Below, one piece after another: positions 45,471 to 56,426 of a DNA stretch of 64,000 nt (the first letter of the stretch is position 1; each line of letters opens with the position of its first letter). The stretch lies in the NCBI GenBank assembly GCA_963736235.1, contig CAVTOR010000005.1:248001-312000 (forward strand). The letters are read 5' to 3'. Source of the DNA: CAVORB01 sp963736235 (GTDB taxonomy: Bacteria; Pseudomonadota; Gammaproteobacteria; Chromatiales; Chromatiaceae). A model generated the notes under the pieces. The model was not told where the DNA came from, made no database searches, and saw nothing but the letters and a program-made list of their open reading frames with translations. The position numbers were made by a program, and so were the translations under genes.

Positions 45471-46484
45471 ATGGCTGAAGCTGTTAGCGACTTCCTCAAA
45501 CCGCGCATCGTCAAGGTGGAGCCGGTCGACGGGGTTCGCAGTCACGCCCGGATTTCGCTGGAGCCGCTCGAACGCGGCTTCGGCCACACACTGGGCAATG
45601 CGCTGCGTCGAATCCTCCTCTCGTCCATGTCCGGTTGCGCGGTCACGGAGGTGGAGATCCAAGGGGTTCTCCACGAGTACACGACCCTGGAGGGCGTGCA
45701 GGAAGACGTGCTCGAGATCCTGCTCAATCTCAAGGAGCTGGCGATTTCCATCGAGGGAAAGGATGAGGCGACCTTCACCCTGTCGAAGAAGGGTCCAGGT
45801 CCGGTGACGGCGTCCGACATCGCACTCGACCATTCCGCCGAAATCGCAAATCCGGATCTGGTTCTCGCCAACCTGACCGGTGACGGCGAGCTCAGCATGA
45901 CGCTCACCGTTCGTCGCGGCCGCGGCTACGAGCCGGCGACCCAGCGGGAATCCGAGGCCGGGGAGGAGCGCCCGATTGGCAAGCTGCCCTTGGATGCCTC
46001 CTATAGCCCGGTCCACCGCGTGGCCATCGATGTGCAGTCCGCTCGCGTGGAGCAGCGCACCGACCTTGACCGGCTGGTGATCGACCTGGAGACCAACGGG
46101 ACCATCGATCCCAAGTACGCGGTGCAGCAAGCGGCGGCGATCCTGCGCGACCAGCTTTCGAGCTTTGTCGCCTTGGAGGGAACGCAGACGATCGAGACCG
46201 GATTGGACGAGGAGCAGGATGAGCCGAAGTTCGACCCAATTCTGCTGCGGCCGGTGGATGATCTGGAGCTCACGGTGCGTTCGGCCAACTGCCTGAAGGC
46301 GGAGAACATCTATCTCATCGGCGATCTCATCCAGCGCACCGAGGTCGAGCTTCTCAAGACGCCGAACCTCGGTAAGAAGTCGCTGACCGAGATCAAGGAT
46401 GTGCTCGCGACAAGGGGTCTCTCCCTCGGCATGCGGTTGGAGAGCTGGCCGCCAGAGAACATCGACGAACTTGCCGTAAAGTAG
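45471..46484 (+). CDS. rpoA: RNA polymerase alpha subunit
   Basis: Assembly and activator-binding subunit of RNA polymerase, 337 aa. N-terminal domain with LEPLERGFGHTLGNALRRILLSSM in outline, acidic linker, and C-terminal domain (about 250-325) with LTVRSANCLKAENI and the UP-element-binding helix TPNLGKKSLTEIKDVL. 21 bases after rpsD. Confidence 0.98.
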   Translation: MAEAVSDFLKPRIVKVEPVDGVRSHARISLEPLERGFGHTLGNALRRILLSSMSGCAVTEVEIQGVLHEYTTLEGVQEDVLEILLNLKELAISIEGKDEATFTLSKKGPGPVTASDIALDHSAEIANPDLVLANLTGDGELSMTLTVRRGRGYEPATQRESEAGEERPIGKLPLDASYSPVHRVAIDVQSARVEQRTDLDRLVIDLETNGTIDPKYAVQQAAAILRDQLSSFVALEGTQTIETGLDEEQDEPKFDPILLRPVDDLELTVRSANCLKAENIYLIGDLIQRTEVELLKTPNLGKKSLTEIKDVLATRGLSLGMRLESWPPENIDELAVK

Positions 46485-46585
46485 CGATCTACTAGGCGGC
46501 CAGCGCCGTTTACGAGGCCGCGCTCGGCCAACGGGCCGCGAACGCGCCCTGAGTTACTGATTACAATATCCTGTGGTACATCACC

Positions 46586-46981
46586 ATGCGCCATCGTAAA
46601 GCCGGAAGGCATCTCAACCGGACAAGCTCCCATCGGGAGGCCATGTTTCGCAACATGGCGAGCTCGTTGTTCCGGCACGAGCTGATTAAGACGACCCTGC
46701 CCAAGGCCAAGGAGCTGCGTCGGGTCGCCGAGCCCATGATCACCATGGCCAAGAACGACTCGGTGCACACGCGTCGCCTCGCCTTTTCTCGCCTGCGGGA
46801 CAAGGAGGCCGTAGGCAAGCTGTTTGGCGAGCTTGGTCCCCGCTACCGGGAGCGCCCGGGCGGCTACCTGCGGATCCTCAAATGCGGTTTCCGCAGCGGC
46901 GACGCCGCGCCGATGGCTTACGTCGAGCTGGTGGACCGCCCCATTGAGGAGCCTGTCGCGGCCGAGGCCGAAACGGATTGA
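46586..46981 (+). CDS. rplQ: Ribosomal protein L17
   Basis: Large-subunit protein by the exit tunnel, 131 aa: MRHRKAGRHLNRTSSHREAM, FRNMASSLFRHELIKTTLPKAKELRRV in outline, and RERPGGYLRILKCGFRSGDAAPMAYVELVD in outline. Last gene of the ribosomal block; a terminator follows. Confidence 0.97.
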   Translation: MRHRKAGRHLNRTSSHREAMFRNMASSLFRHELIKTTLPKAKELRRVAEPMITMAKNDSVHTRRLAFSRLRDKEAVGKLFGELGPRYRERPGGYLRILKCGFRSGDAAPMAYVELVDRPIEEPVAAEAETD

Positions 46982-47012
46982 CCGGGGCTGCTCGCACTCC
47001 GAGGTCGAAAAA

Positions 47013-47037
47013 CCCGGGCGCATGCCCGGTTTTTTTT
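47013..47037 (+). terminator. Intrinsic terminator of the ribosomal block
   Basis: Stem CCGGGC-GCAT-GCCCGG followed by eight T residues and preceded by an A-run, 32 bases after rplQ. It closes the alpha operon and perhaps the whole ribosomal transcription block. Confidence 0.93.
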
Positions 47038-47090
47038 GCCTGGACTTTGGCGTCCAACCGGGGCCCGCTTCCCCGAGACGGCTTCTTCCC

Positions 47091-47843
47091 GTGACCGAGA
47101 TCCAGCGTATCGCACTGGTGACGGATTTCGGGGGTGCCGGGCCCTATCTGGGGCAGATGCAACTGGTCCTCGCCGGTTTGGCGCCAACGATCCCCGTGGC
47201 CGGATTGATCTCGGACCTGGCGCCGTTCCGTCCCGACCTTGCAGCCTATCTGCTTCCCGGCCTTGCGCGCGATCTCCCCCCGGGGACTCTGTACCTTTGC
47301 GTGGTGGATCCGGGTGTCGGAAGCGACCGGGGGGTCGTCGCGGTCGAGGCGGACGACTGCTGGTACCTGGGGCCGGACAACGGGCTCCTATCCATCGTCG
47401 AGCGGCGCGCCCGGCAAAGCCGCGTCCTGCGCGTCGACTGGCGGCCCAAGAATATGTCCAACAGCTTCCACGGACGGGACCTTTTCGCACCGGTGGCGGC
47501 AACGCTGTGCCAGGGAGAGATGTCGGGCGCGGTGCCGCTCCAGCCGTCCTCGATGGTGGGGGCGGACTGGCCCAATGACCTGTGCAAGGTGGTCTACGTG
47601 GACGACTATGGCAACCTGATCACGGGCGTCCGCGCTTGCTCCCTAAATCAGGACGCCTATGTGCGCGCAGCCGGTCTTGAGATCGGTTTCGCGCGCACCT
47701 TTTGCGAGGTCCGGCCCGGCCAGGTGTTCTGGTATGAAAACGCTCTCGGCTTGGTGGAACTCGCGGTGAATCAGGGCCGGGCAGATCGGACGCTCGGTAA
47801 GCGCCCTGGTGATGAGATCGGTTTTCCCCGGGCATCACCTTGA
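47091..47843 (+). CDS. SAM hydroxide adenosyltransferase (DUF62 family)
   Basis: Family related to SAM-dependent chlorinases and fluorinases; most bacterial members hydrolyse S-adenosylmethionine to adenosine and methionine. The 250-aa protein has IALVTDFGG near the start, VVDPGVGSDRG (conserved Asp and Arg), LGPDNGLLS, and SNSFHGRDLFAPVAA with the catalytic His. The proposed start is the GTG just after the rplQ terminator (MTEIQRIALVTDFGG); earlier in-frame codons lie inside rplQ and its terminator. The halogenase-specific loop cannot be judged by eye. Confidence 0.85.
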   Translation: MTEIQRIALVTDFGGAGPYLGQMQLVLAGLAPTIPVAGLISDLAPFRPDLAAYLLPGLARDLPPGTLYLCVVDPGVGSDRGVVAVEADDCWYLGPDNGLLSIVERRARQSRVLRVDWRPKNMSNSFHGRDLFAPVAATLCQGEMSGAVPLQPSSMVGADWPNDLCKVVYVDDYGNLITGVRACSLNQDAYVRAAGLEIGFARTFCEVRPGQVFWYENALGLVELAVNQGRADRTLGKRPGDEIGFPRASP

Positions 47844-47856
47844 AAGCGTCGCACCG

Positions 47857-48897
47857 CTAGGGGGCCGGGTTGGGCTGCCGGGCGTGGATCGCCTCGATGT
47901 CGGCGATCACCTCATCGGAGAGGGTCAAATCGATGCTGGCCAGATTGTTTTCCAACTGCTCGGAGGTGGTGGCGCCGATGATGTTGGCGGTCACGAATGG
48001 CCGGCTGGTCACCCACGCCAAGGCCATCTGCGCGGGATCGAGCCCATGGCGGCGCGCGAGCGCCACATAGTCGGCCGTGGCGCGGTCCGCCTCGGGGTTG
48101 GAGTAGCGACTGAATCGCTCGAACAGTGTCAAGCGCGCCCCCGGCGGCCTGGCGCCATCCAGGTACTTGCCCGAAAGCACCCCGAAGGCCAGGGGGGAGT
48201 ACGCGAGCAGTCCGCATTGCTCGCGCATGGCGACCTCGGCAAGCCCGATCTCGAAGGTGCGGTTGAGCAGGCTGTACGGGTTCTGGATGCTCACCATGCG
48301 CGGCATCCCGTGCTCGGCGGCGAGTTGCAGGAAACGCATCAGCCCCCAGGGTGTCTCGTTGGACAGACCGATATGGCGGACCTTCCCGGAGCGCACCAGA
48401 TCGCCGAGCACCATCAGGGTCTCGGCAAGCGTAACGCTGAGGTCCTGTGCCGGGTGTGCATACCCGAGCTTGCCGAAGTAGTTGGTTTCGCGGTCGGGCC
48501 AGTGGAGTTGGTAAAGATCGATGTAATCCGTGCGCAGGCGCTCCAGACTCGCGTCCAGCGCTATCTCGATGTTGCGCCGATCGAGCCGCGCCTGACCGTC
48601 GCGGAGGTAGGGTAGCCACTCCGCGGGACCCGCAACCTTGGTCGCCAGGATCACCTGGTCACGGCAGCGTCGGCTCTCCAGCCAACTGCCGATATAGCGC
48701 TCCGTCAGTCCCTGGGTCTCGGCCCGCGGCGGAACCGGGTAGATCTCCGCGGTGTCGATGAAATTGATTCCGGCGTCGCGGGTGCGATCGAGTTGGGCGT
48801 GAGCCTCCTGCTCGGTGTTCTGCTCCCCAAAGGTCATGGTGCCAAGGCACAGCGCGCTGACCTCGATTTCGGTCTGTCCAAGCCTACGGTATTGCAT
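47857..48897 (-). CDS. Aldo/keto reductase, Tas-like
   Basis: NADP(H)-dependent oxidoreductase with a TIM barrel. Using MQYRRLGQTEIEVSALCLGT as the start gives 346 aa with the tetrad D48, Y53 (DTAEIY), K in ATKVAG and H in QLHWPDRE. It closely resembles E. coli Tas, a protein that can complement prephenate dehydrogenase loss. An earlier in-frame ATG at 48942 would add 15 residues that do not look like the family N-terminus. It is a single gene, opposite to its neighbours. The substrate is unknown. Confidence 0.88.
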   Translation of the reverse strand: MQYRRLGQTEIEVSALCLGTMTFGEQNTEQEAHAQLDRTRDAGINFIDTAEIYPVPPRAETQGLTERYIGSWLESRRCRDQVILATKVAGPAEWLPYLRDGQARLDRRNIEIALDASLERLRTDYIDLYQLHWPDRETNYFGKLGYAHPAQDLSVTLAETLMVLGDLVRSGKVRHIGLSNETPWGLMRFLQLAAEHGMPRMVSIQNPYSLLNRTFEIGLAEVAMREQCGLLAYSPLAFGVLSGKYLDGARPPGARLTLFERFSRYSNPEADRATADYVALARRHGLDPAQMALAWVTSRPFVTANIIGATTSEQLENNLASIDLTLSDEVIADIEAIHARQPNPAP

Positions 48898-49149
48898 CTG
48901 GCCCTCGTCGGCGATGGGTTGCGTCGGTGAAGAAGCGGGCATGCGCCCCCAGCTCTCGTCATGGGGGTCGATTGCCCGTAATCAAAGGATGTTCGGTACG
49001 TCCCTGCCGAGTTCTGCGGCGTCGGGCGTATGCATGGAATCGCGCCTCGTCGGCGGGCACCGGGAACCACTGCCGGCGGACGGGCTCCCTGCTATTATCA
49101 TTGCCCTTGGAAACGCCGCGGATACGTTCGCGGTTTCGGCCTGAGACTC

Positions 49150-49815
49150 ATGACCGTTGATAGCACGCTTTTCTCGACGTCCCTGATCTGGCTGGTTGGT
49201 ATCGGCTATGCCTTGTGCCTTGCCGCCGCCATGCGCATGGCCCCTTGGCGGAAGTTCCGCAACCCGCAGCAGGTGCATGTGTTCCTGGGCACCGTGGTTG
49301 CGCTCCTGGTGCTCTGGCACATGAAGGCGAATGTCCAGCCGGGGCTGTCGTTCCATCTGCTGGGCTTGACGGCGGTGACTCTGATGTTCGGCTGGTCGCT
49401 GGCGGTCGTGGCCGCCTCGCTGGCCCTGTTCGGCGTGACCTTGAACGCGGCAAGCGGTTGGGAGGGTTTTGCGATCAACGCCCTGGTGGGAGGCGTCGTG
49501 CCGATCACGCTCACGCAGATCCTTCTCGTGCTCATCCGCTGGTATCTGCCCAAGCATTTTTTCGTCTATGTCCTGGTGAACGGCTTCCTGACCGCGGGGT
49601 TCGTGGGCGTTGTCTCCGCCTACCTGGTGACCTGGATGCTCATCATGAGCGGGGCCTACACCTTCGCCGAGCTCGATCAGACCTTTCTTCCCTTCTTCCC
49701 GCTCATGTTTCTGCCTGAAGCCATGCTCAACGGCTGGGTCATGGCCGTGCTGGTCGCCTTTCGCCCCGAGTGGGTTTACTCTTTCAGCGACGAGTTGTAC
49801 CTGAAAGGCAAGTAG
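49150..49815 (+). CDS. CbiM-like energy-coupling factor permease
   Basis: 221-aa inner-membrane protein with about six TM segments, similar to the S component CbiM/NikM of nickel or cobalt ECF transporters. HVFLGTVVALLVLWHMKANVQPGLSFHLLGLTAVTLMFGW in outline is the recognisable core with several His residues; the LPEAMLNGW motif is in the C-terminal third. No CbiN, CbiQ or CbiO partner gene is next to it. The start at MTVDSTLF was preferred over an upstream in-frame ATG with a non-membrane, Arg-rich extension. 13 bases before the DjlA-like gene. Confidence 0.75.
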   Translation: MTVDSTLFSTSLIWLVGIGYALCLAAAMRMAPWRKFRNPQQVHVFLGTVVALLVLWHMKANVQPGLSFHLLGLTAVTLMFGWSLAVVAASLALFGVTLNAASGWEGFAINALVGGVVPITLTQILLVLIRWYLPKHFFVYVLVNGFLTAGFVGVVSAYLVTWMLIMSGAYTFAELDQTFLPFFPLMFLPEAMLNGWVMAVLVAFRPEWVYSFSDELYLKGK

Positions 49816-49828
49816 CGGGACGCGGCGT

Positions 49829-50653
49829 ATGGGATGGTGGGGCAAGGTCGTCGGCGGGGCCTTCGGTTTCGTACTCGGCGGACCGCTGGGGGCGTTGCTC
49901 GGAGCGGTTCTCGGGCACAACCTGGATCGCGGGATCGCTTCGCTGGGCCAGGGCGAGGCGCTCGCGCCGGGAGAGCGTGAACGCGTCCAAACCGCCTTCT
50001 TCACCGCCACCTTTTCGGTTCTGGGCTATATCGCTAAGGCGGATGGCCGGGTTTCGGAGCGGGAGATCGCCCTCGCCAATTCGGTGATGGCACAGATGGA
50101 TCTGTCGCCCGACACCCGCCGGGCCGCCATTGAGCTCTTCAACCAGGGCAAGACGTCGGGGTTCGAGCTCGACGAGGTGCTCGAGCAGTTCCGGCGCGAG
50201 TGTCACGGCCGGCGCACCTTGATGCAGATGTTCCTCGAGATCCAGATTCTGGGGGCCTATGCCGACGGCCCCCCCGATCAGCGGGAGCGGGAGCTGCTGC
50301 TCTACATCTGCGACCGTCTGGGCATCCCCGAGGCTCTCTTCCGCAGCCTAGAGCAACTTGTGCGCCTGCAGCACAGGTTCGATACCGGCGATGCGGGCGG
50401 GCGCGCGGGGCGAGCTACCGCTCCGACCCGCGGCCCGACCCTGGCGCAGGCCTACGCCGTACTCGGTGTGGACGCCAGCGCTACCGACGCGCAGGTCAAG
50501 CGCGCGTATCGTCGCCTGCTCAGCCAGCACCATCCCGACAAGCTGGTTTCAAAAGGGCTCCCGGAGGAGATGATGAAGCTCGCGACCCAGAAGACCCACG
50601 AGATCCGCCAGGCCTACGAGATGGTGACCGCGGCACGCGCGGCGAAGGCTTGA
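49829..50653 (+). CDS. djlA: DjlA-like membrane co-chaperone
   Basis: DnaJ-domain co-chaperone anchored in the inner membrane. 274 aa: Gly-rich N-terminal TM segment (about 6-29, GGAFGFVLGGPLGALLGAVLG), a TerB-like helical domain (about 50-190, with YIAKADGRVSEREI), a linker, and a J domain (about 205-270) with HPD in SQHHPDK. This arrangement is that of DjlA. The conserved start MGWWGK is right after the CbiM-like gene. Confidence 0.9.
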   Translation: MGWWGKVVGGAFGFVLGGPLGALLGAVLGHNLDRGIASLGQGEALAPGERERVQTAFFTATFSVLGYIAKADGRVSEREIALANSVMAQMDLSPDTRRAAIELFNQGKTSGFELDEVLEQFRRECHGRRTLMQMFLEIQILGAYADGPPDQRERELLLYICDRLGIPEALFRSLEQLVRLQHRFDTGDAGGRAGRATAPTRGPTLAQAYAVLGVDASATDAQVKRAYRRLLSQHHPDKLVSKGLPEEMMKLATQKTHEIRQAYEMVTAARAAKA

Positions 50654-50772
50654 GCAGCAGCGCGCAAAGTGAAAAACCCCCCGTCTTGAGGTACAGTGAA
50701 GAGCTTTCGATTTTAGGGCTAGAGCCGGTGGCCGCCGTTGGTCCCGCCGGTGCTCACGGGGAGACTTTATCC

Positions 50773-51465
50773 ATGGCTGAAGACCTGATTGCACCTTCGA
50801 TCCTGTCCGCCGATTTCGCCAAGCTGGGTGAAGAGGTCGACAAAGTTCTGGCGTCCGGCGCCGATATCGTCCATTTCGATGTGATGGACAATCATTACGT
50901 GCCAAACCTTACCATCGGTCCCCTGGTGTGCGAGGCGCTGCGTAAGCACGGCGTCACCGCCCCCATCGACGTGCACCTGATGGTCAAGCCGGTGGATCGT
51001 ATCATTCCCGATTTCGCGAAGGCCGGCGCCACCTACATCACCTTTCACCCGGAGGCCAGCGAGCACGTCGATCGTAGCCTCCAGCTGATCCGCGGCGAGG
51101 GCTGCAAGTCCGGTCTGGTGTTCAATCCGGCCACCCCCTTGACCTATCTGGAATACGTTCTGGACAAGGTGGACATGGTGCTGTTGATGTCGGTGAATCC
51201 CGGCTTCGGCGGGCAGAGCTTCATTCCCGCCGCCATGGACAAGCTCCGTCAGGTGCGGGCCATGATCGACGCGTCCGGCTTCGATATTCGCCTCGAGATC
51301 GATGGCGGCGTCAAGGCGGACAACATCGCCGAGATCAAGGCGGCGGGTGCCGATACCTTCGTCTCGGGTTCGGGCATCTTCGGCAAGGGCAGCGACGCCG
51401 ATCCGAACCGCTATGACAGCATCATCCGCAAGATGCGCGAAGAACTGGCCAGCGTTAGCCGCTGA
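50773..51465 (+). CDS. rpe: Ribulose-phosphate 3-epimerase
   Basis: Interconverts ribulose-5-phosphate and xylulose-5-phosphate in the pentose-phosphate and Calvin cycles. 230 aa TIM barrel: IAPSILSADFAKLGEEV, HFDVMDNHYVPNLTIGP (Asp and His metal ligands), DVHLMVKP, and LMSVNPGFGGQSF. The start was placed at MAEDLIAPSIL. It leads into gph and trpE, the usual rpe-gph-trpE order of many gammaproteobacteria. Confidence 0.96.
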   Translation: MAEDLIAPSILSADFAKLGEEVDKVLASGADIVHFDVMDNHYVPNLTIGPLVCEALRKHGVTAPIDVHLMVKPVDRIIPDFAKAGATYITFHPEASEHVDRSLQLIRGEGCKSGLVFNPATPLTYLEYVLDKVDMVLLMSVNPGFGGQSFIPAAMDKLRQVRAMIDASGFDIRLEIDGGVKADNIAEIKAAGADTFVSGSGIFGKGSDADPNRYDSIIRKMREELASVSR

Positions 51466-51493
51466 GGTGGTGACAACCGCGAGTGCGAGGGGC

Positions 51494-52168
51494 ATGAAGC
51501 AGCCCAAGATGATCCTGATCGATGTCGACGGCACCCTGGTGGACAGCGTGCCCGACCTGGCCTTTTGCGTCGATGCGATGATGGACCGCCTCGGGCGTCC
51601 GGCCAGGGGCGAGTCGGAGGTGCGAAACTGGGTCGGCAACGGGGTCGAGCGCCTGGTGCGCCGCGCGCTGACGGGCACCCCGGACGGCGAGCCCGACGAG
51701 GCCGATTACGAGCGCGCCTACCCCATCTTCCTGGAACTCTACCGGGAGAATACCTCCAAGCGATCGCATCTCTATGCCGGTATTCGTGAGGGGCTGGACT
51801 ATCTGAAGGACTCGGGTTATCCGCTTGGCTGCGTGACCAACAAGGCGGCCCAGTTCACCGAGCCTCTGCTCGCGGACCTTGGGGTGCGGGGCTATTTCGA
51901 CATCGTCGTGAGCGGAGACACCCTGCCGCGGAAGAAGCCGGATCCCATGCCCCTGCTGCACGCTGCGGCGCACTTCGGGGTCGAGCCGGCAGACGCGGTG
52001 ATGGTCGGCGACTCGGTGAGCGACGTGACGGCGGCGCGCGCCGCCGGTTTCGCCATCGTGTGCATGAGCTACGGCTATAATCATGGGCGCGACATCCGGG
52101 AGGCGCAGCCGGATGCGGTTCTCGACTCCCTGATTCAGATCAAGGGCCTGCTGGAGCAGGCGGCCTGA
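51494..52168 (+). CDS. gph: Phosphoglycolate phosphatase
   Basis: HAD-family phosphatase that removes 2-phosphoglycolate, a by-product of DNA repair or of Rubisco oxygenation. 224 aa: LIDVDGTLVDSVPDL with D10 and D12, the VTNKAAQ motif II, KKPDPMPLL Lys, and GDSVSDVTAARAAG. GAGGGGC precedes the ATG. 28 bases after rpe. Confidence 0.92.
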   Translation: MKQPKMILIDVDGTLVDSVPDLAFCVDAMMDRLGRPARGESEVRNWVGNGVERLVRRALTGTPDGEPDEADYERAYPIFLELYRENTSKRSHLYAGIREGLDYLKDSGYPLGCVTNKAAQFTEPLLADLGVRGYFDIVVSGDTLPRKKPDPMPLLHAAAHFGVEPADAVMVGDSVSDVTAARAAGFAIVCMSYGYNHGRDIREAQPDAVLDSLIQIKGLLEQAA

Positions 52169-52288
52169 ACGGGAGCTGTCAGGTGACGATCGGACGTTCG
52201 TCTGGTGGCTGTGGTTGCAGAGGGCGCCGATGGCGGCGCTAGCGCGTCGTCAGGCAGCCCGAACGAGTCGCAGTCCCTGGAGCGTCCC

Positions 52289-53794
<1,506 letters not shown>

Positions 53795-53883
53795 CCTGCG
53801 GATTGGCCGGCCACGCTCTCCGGGGAGGCTCGGAGCGAGCGGGCCAGCAAACGCCTTCTTTATCAAGAAACCAGGAGGCCAAG

Positions 53884-54264
53884 ATGAGAACAGATCAGAC
53901 CTCACGGCGTCGGTTGGCGGGTGCTCTGACGCTGGCTTTCTTCCTCGCCTGGCCGATGATTGCCTGTGCGGAAGATGCACAATCGATGGCCAGGGACTAC
54001 GAGCGGGGTGGCGAATCCGCGGTCCCGTTCAACGGCTCGAAGGGTTTCGACGCGGTCGTCGTGCGTCCGACGACCTTCTTCACCTCCCTGGTAAGCGGCG
54101 CCGTGTTCCTGGTGTCACTCCCCTTCACCGCGTTCGACCCCGCCATTGGTGCCGAGAAGGCGCGTGAGAACCTGGTCGACTATCCCTTCAACGACACCTT
54201 CCGGCGTCCCCTGGGCGACCTGGACGCGATGGGGAATCCCGCGATCGATGCGGGTCGGGAATAG
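53884..54264 (+). CDS. Small exported hypothetical protein
   Basis: Unrecognised 126-aa protein. Twin-Arg-like basic start then a hydrophobic segment (about 11-27) ending ACAED, which looks like a signal-peptidase site; Cys 28 could also make it a lipoprotein, though the residue before is not ideal. A second hydrophobic stretch (about 64-84, TTFFTSLVSGAVFLVSLPF) suggests a membrane-attached protein. AGGAGG lies before the ATG. It lies after trpE and before the PAP2 gene. Confidence 0.7.
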   Translation: MRTDQTSRRRLAGALTLAFFLAWPMIACAEDAQSMARDYERGGESAVPFNGSKGFDAVVVRPTTFFTSLVSGAVFLVSLPFTAFDPAIGAEKARENLVDYPFNDTFRRPLGDLDAMGNPAIDAGRE

Positions 54265-54381
54265 CGGAACCGAGAAACGGCCGGATCGCGGCGGCAAGCC
54301 GCGGACGATGTTCGCTCAAGGGACGATTCCCGCCCATCTTTGCCATCACGACCGATCCACTCGCCGGCGGGTCAGCCGTCA

Positions 54382-55074
54382 ATGCCCATGAAACTTCACA
54401 CGCCCGGTACTCGCGGCGAGTTTCTTGCCATACCCATTTCCGTATGGCTTTGGTTCCTCGTGTTTGTGACCGTGTCCTTGACCTTCCCGCAGATCGACCT
54501 CTGGGTATCCTCTCTGTTCTTCACGCCGGGCGTCGGATTCGAGATCAAGGGTGTCTGGTGGGAACGGATCATCTACCGCTCCATCGGGTATGTGGTCACG
54601 ATACTCACGCTTGGCCTCATCGCCACCTGGCTATACAACCGCCTCCGGCACCGGCGGTTGCTCGGTCTGGACACGCGGAAGCTGGGTGTGCTCATCGGCC
54701 TGCTCGTGCTAGTGCCTGGCCTGCTCGTCAACCTGGGCCTCAAAGAGCATGTTGGCAGGGCGCGTGCGGTTAACTTGGAGCAGTTCGGCGGCGATGCGCG
54801 TTTCACGCCCGCGTTCGTTCCCTCGGACCAGGAGGGCGGCTCCTTCAGCTCCGGTCACGCTGCGACTGGATTCTGGGTCGTGGCCGTCGCCTACGGCCTG
54901 TCCGGCCGATTCGGTCCCTGGGCCGTCGTCGCGCTGGTATACGCCGTCGTCCTGTCGCTCGCGCGCATTGCCTCTGGCGGACACTTCCCGAGCGATGTGC
55001 TCGCATCGGCGTTTTTCGTGTTGATGGGCTGGTTCGTGCTGTGCGCGCTGACCAGACCCCGGGGAGAAGCGTAG
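54382..55074 (+). CDS. PAP2-family phosphatase
   Basis: Membrane phosphatase acting on lipid phosphates or pyrophosphates, such as undecaprenyl pyrophosphate or lipid A. 230 aa with about six TM segments and the three PAP2 motifs: KEHVGRARAV (KxxxxxxR), SSGHAATGF (PSGH-like) and LARIASGGHFPSDV (SRxxxxxHxxxD-like). The start may be this ATG or the one two codons later (54388). It is convergent with the GT2-GtrA gene (16-bp gap). Confidence 0.82.
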   Translation: MPMKLHTPGTRGEFLAIPISVWLWFLVFVTVSLTFPQIDLWVSSLFFTPGVGFEIKGVWWERIIYRSIGYVVTILTLGLIATWLYNRLRHRRLLGLDTRKLGVLIGLLVLVPGLLVNLGLKEHVGRARAVNLEQFGGDARFTPAFVPSDQEGGSFSSGHAATGFWVVAVAYGLSGRFGPWAVVALVYAVVLSLARIASGGHFPSDVLASAFFVLMGWFVLCALTRPRGEA

Positions 55075-55090
55075 CGACGCGGCCCGGGTG

Positions 55091-56224
55091 TTACACGGTG
55101 CGCTTCCAGGTGTAGACGGCCGTCACCGCGTAGTTCCAGACCGCCCCCACCAGGATTCCCGCCAGGGCCGCGGGAATCCAGCTCCACTCGATCTCGAAGC
55201 GCGGGTCGTTCAGGTAGGCGGCTATGCCGACGTTGGCTATGCCACCCACGCTGCACGCTAGGACGAACGAGAACCAGCCCCACAAGAGTTGGCGCCCGGT
55301 GAGGCGTATGTCTCGATAGGTGAGCAGGTTGTTGAGGAAAAAGTTGCTGGTCATCGCGACGAGCGTTGCCGTGATCTGGCCGACGAGAAAACTCATGCCC
55401 AGGAGCCGGTGCATCAGTCCCAGCACAAGCAGGTGCACGCCGATACCGATGCCGCCGATCAGCGAGAATGCGATGAATCGTACCGGAATATAGTTCCCCA
55501 GGACCTTCTGCGTCAGCATCAACAGGTATTCCCATAGCACCGCATTGTCGAGCTTGCTCGTGCCGGCGAGGCGCTGGCCGAATGTGTACGGCAGCTCCAT
55601 GACCCGCAGCGGCTTGTCGGCCTCTGCCACGATGTCGAGCAGGATCTTGTAGCCCACGCCGCTGAGGTTGCGCACGCAGGCACGGAACGTCGATGCCTTG
55701 ATCATGAAGAAACCGCTCATGGGGTCGGTGAGCTCCACTCTGAGCAACCGCTGCGCCAGCACGCCCGCGAAGCGGCTCATGCGCTGCCGGGTCTCGCTCC
55801 ACTCGCCCACCCCGCCGCCGGCCAGGTAGCGACTGCCGACCACCAAATCGGCTTCGTCGTTCCGCAACGCATTGAGCATCTGAGGAAGGAGCGTCTCGTC
55901 GTGCTGCAAGTCGCCGTCGATGACGGCCAGGTATGGCGCGGCCGTGGCCTGCATTCCTTCGATGACTGCCGAGGACAGTCCTCGGCGACCGATGCGATGC
56001 ACCAGGCGTACACGCGCGTCCCGATGGGCCGCATCGCGCACGAGATCCGCCGTGCCGTCTGGGGAATCGTCGTCGACGAACACCAGCTCCCAGGCGATGC
56101 CGGGAAGGGATGCCTCGACGCGGCGGATGATCTCGGCCAGGTTCTCGGCCTCGCAGTAAGTTGGCACGATGACGGCAAGCTCCGCGGGGCGGCAAGCTCG
56201 GGGTTCGACTGGCGGGCTTTCCAT
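55091..56224 (-). CDS. GT2 glycosyltransferase fused to a GtrA domain
   Basis: Likely polyprenyl-phosphate sugar synthase. The 377-aa protein has a GT2 domain (1-240; LAVIVPTYCEAENLAEIIRR, FVDDDSPDGTADL, DGDLQHDE with D103 and D105, PMSGFFMIK) similar to dolichol-phosphate mannosyltransferase, then four TM segments of the GtrA/DPMS type (about 250-375; FIAFSLIGGIGIGVHLLVLG). The GtrA part is thought to help flip or position the lipid-linked sugar. The start was taken at MESPPVEPRA with AGGA upstream. It is divergent from the GT39 gene, its probable user. Confidence 0.88.
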   Translation of the reverse strand: MESPPVEPRACRPAELAVIVPTYCEAENLAEIIRRVEASLPGIAWELVFVDDDSPDGTADLVRDAAHRDARVRLVHRIGRRGLSSAVIEGMQATAAPYLAVIDGDLQHDETLLPQMLNALRNDEADLVVGSRYLAGGGVGEWSETRQRMSRFAGVLAQRLLRVELTDPMSGFFMIKASTFRACVRNLSGVGYKILLDIVAEADKPLRVMELPYTFGQRLAGTSKLDNAVLWEYLLMLTQKVLGNYIPVRFIAFSLIGGIGIGVHLLVLGLMHRLLGMSFLVGQITATLVAMTSNFFLNNLLTYRDIRLTGRQLLWGWFSFVLACSVGGIANVGIAAYLNDPRFEIEWSWIPAALAGILVGAVWNYAVTAVYTWKRTV

Positions 56225-56426
56225 GGATAGTCCTACTTTATTACGCGGGTGGTCCGGGGGGACGGGGCTCTCTGTACGCTGCGGGTCCGCGATCATGCCA
56301 TACTTCCGCACTCCAGGGGCTTGAAGTTGCCGCAGGGCCTGTTCACGAGGTCCGCCAATCCAAGCAAGGTGAAGCGAGCGCGTCGCTTGCAGCGCTCAAA
56401 ACTTGGTTGAAACCCTTAACGCTCAC

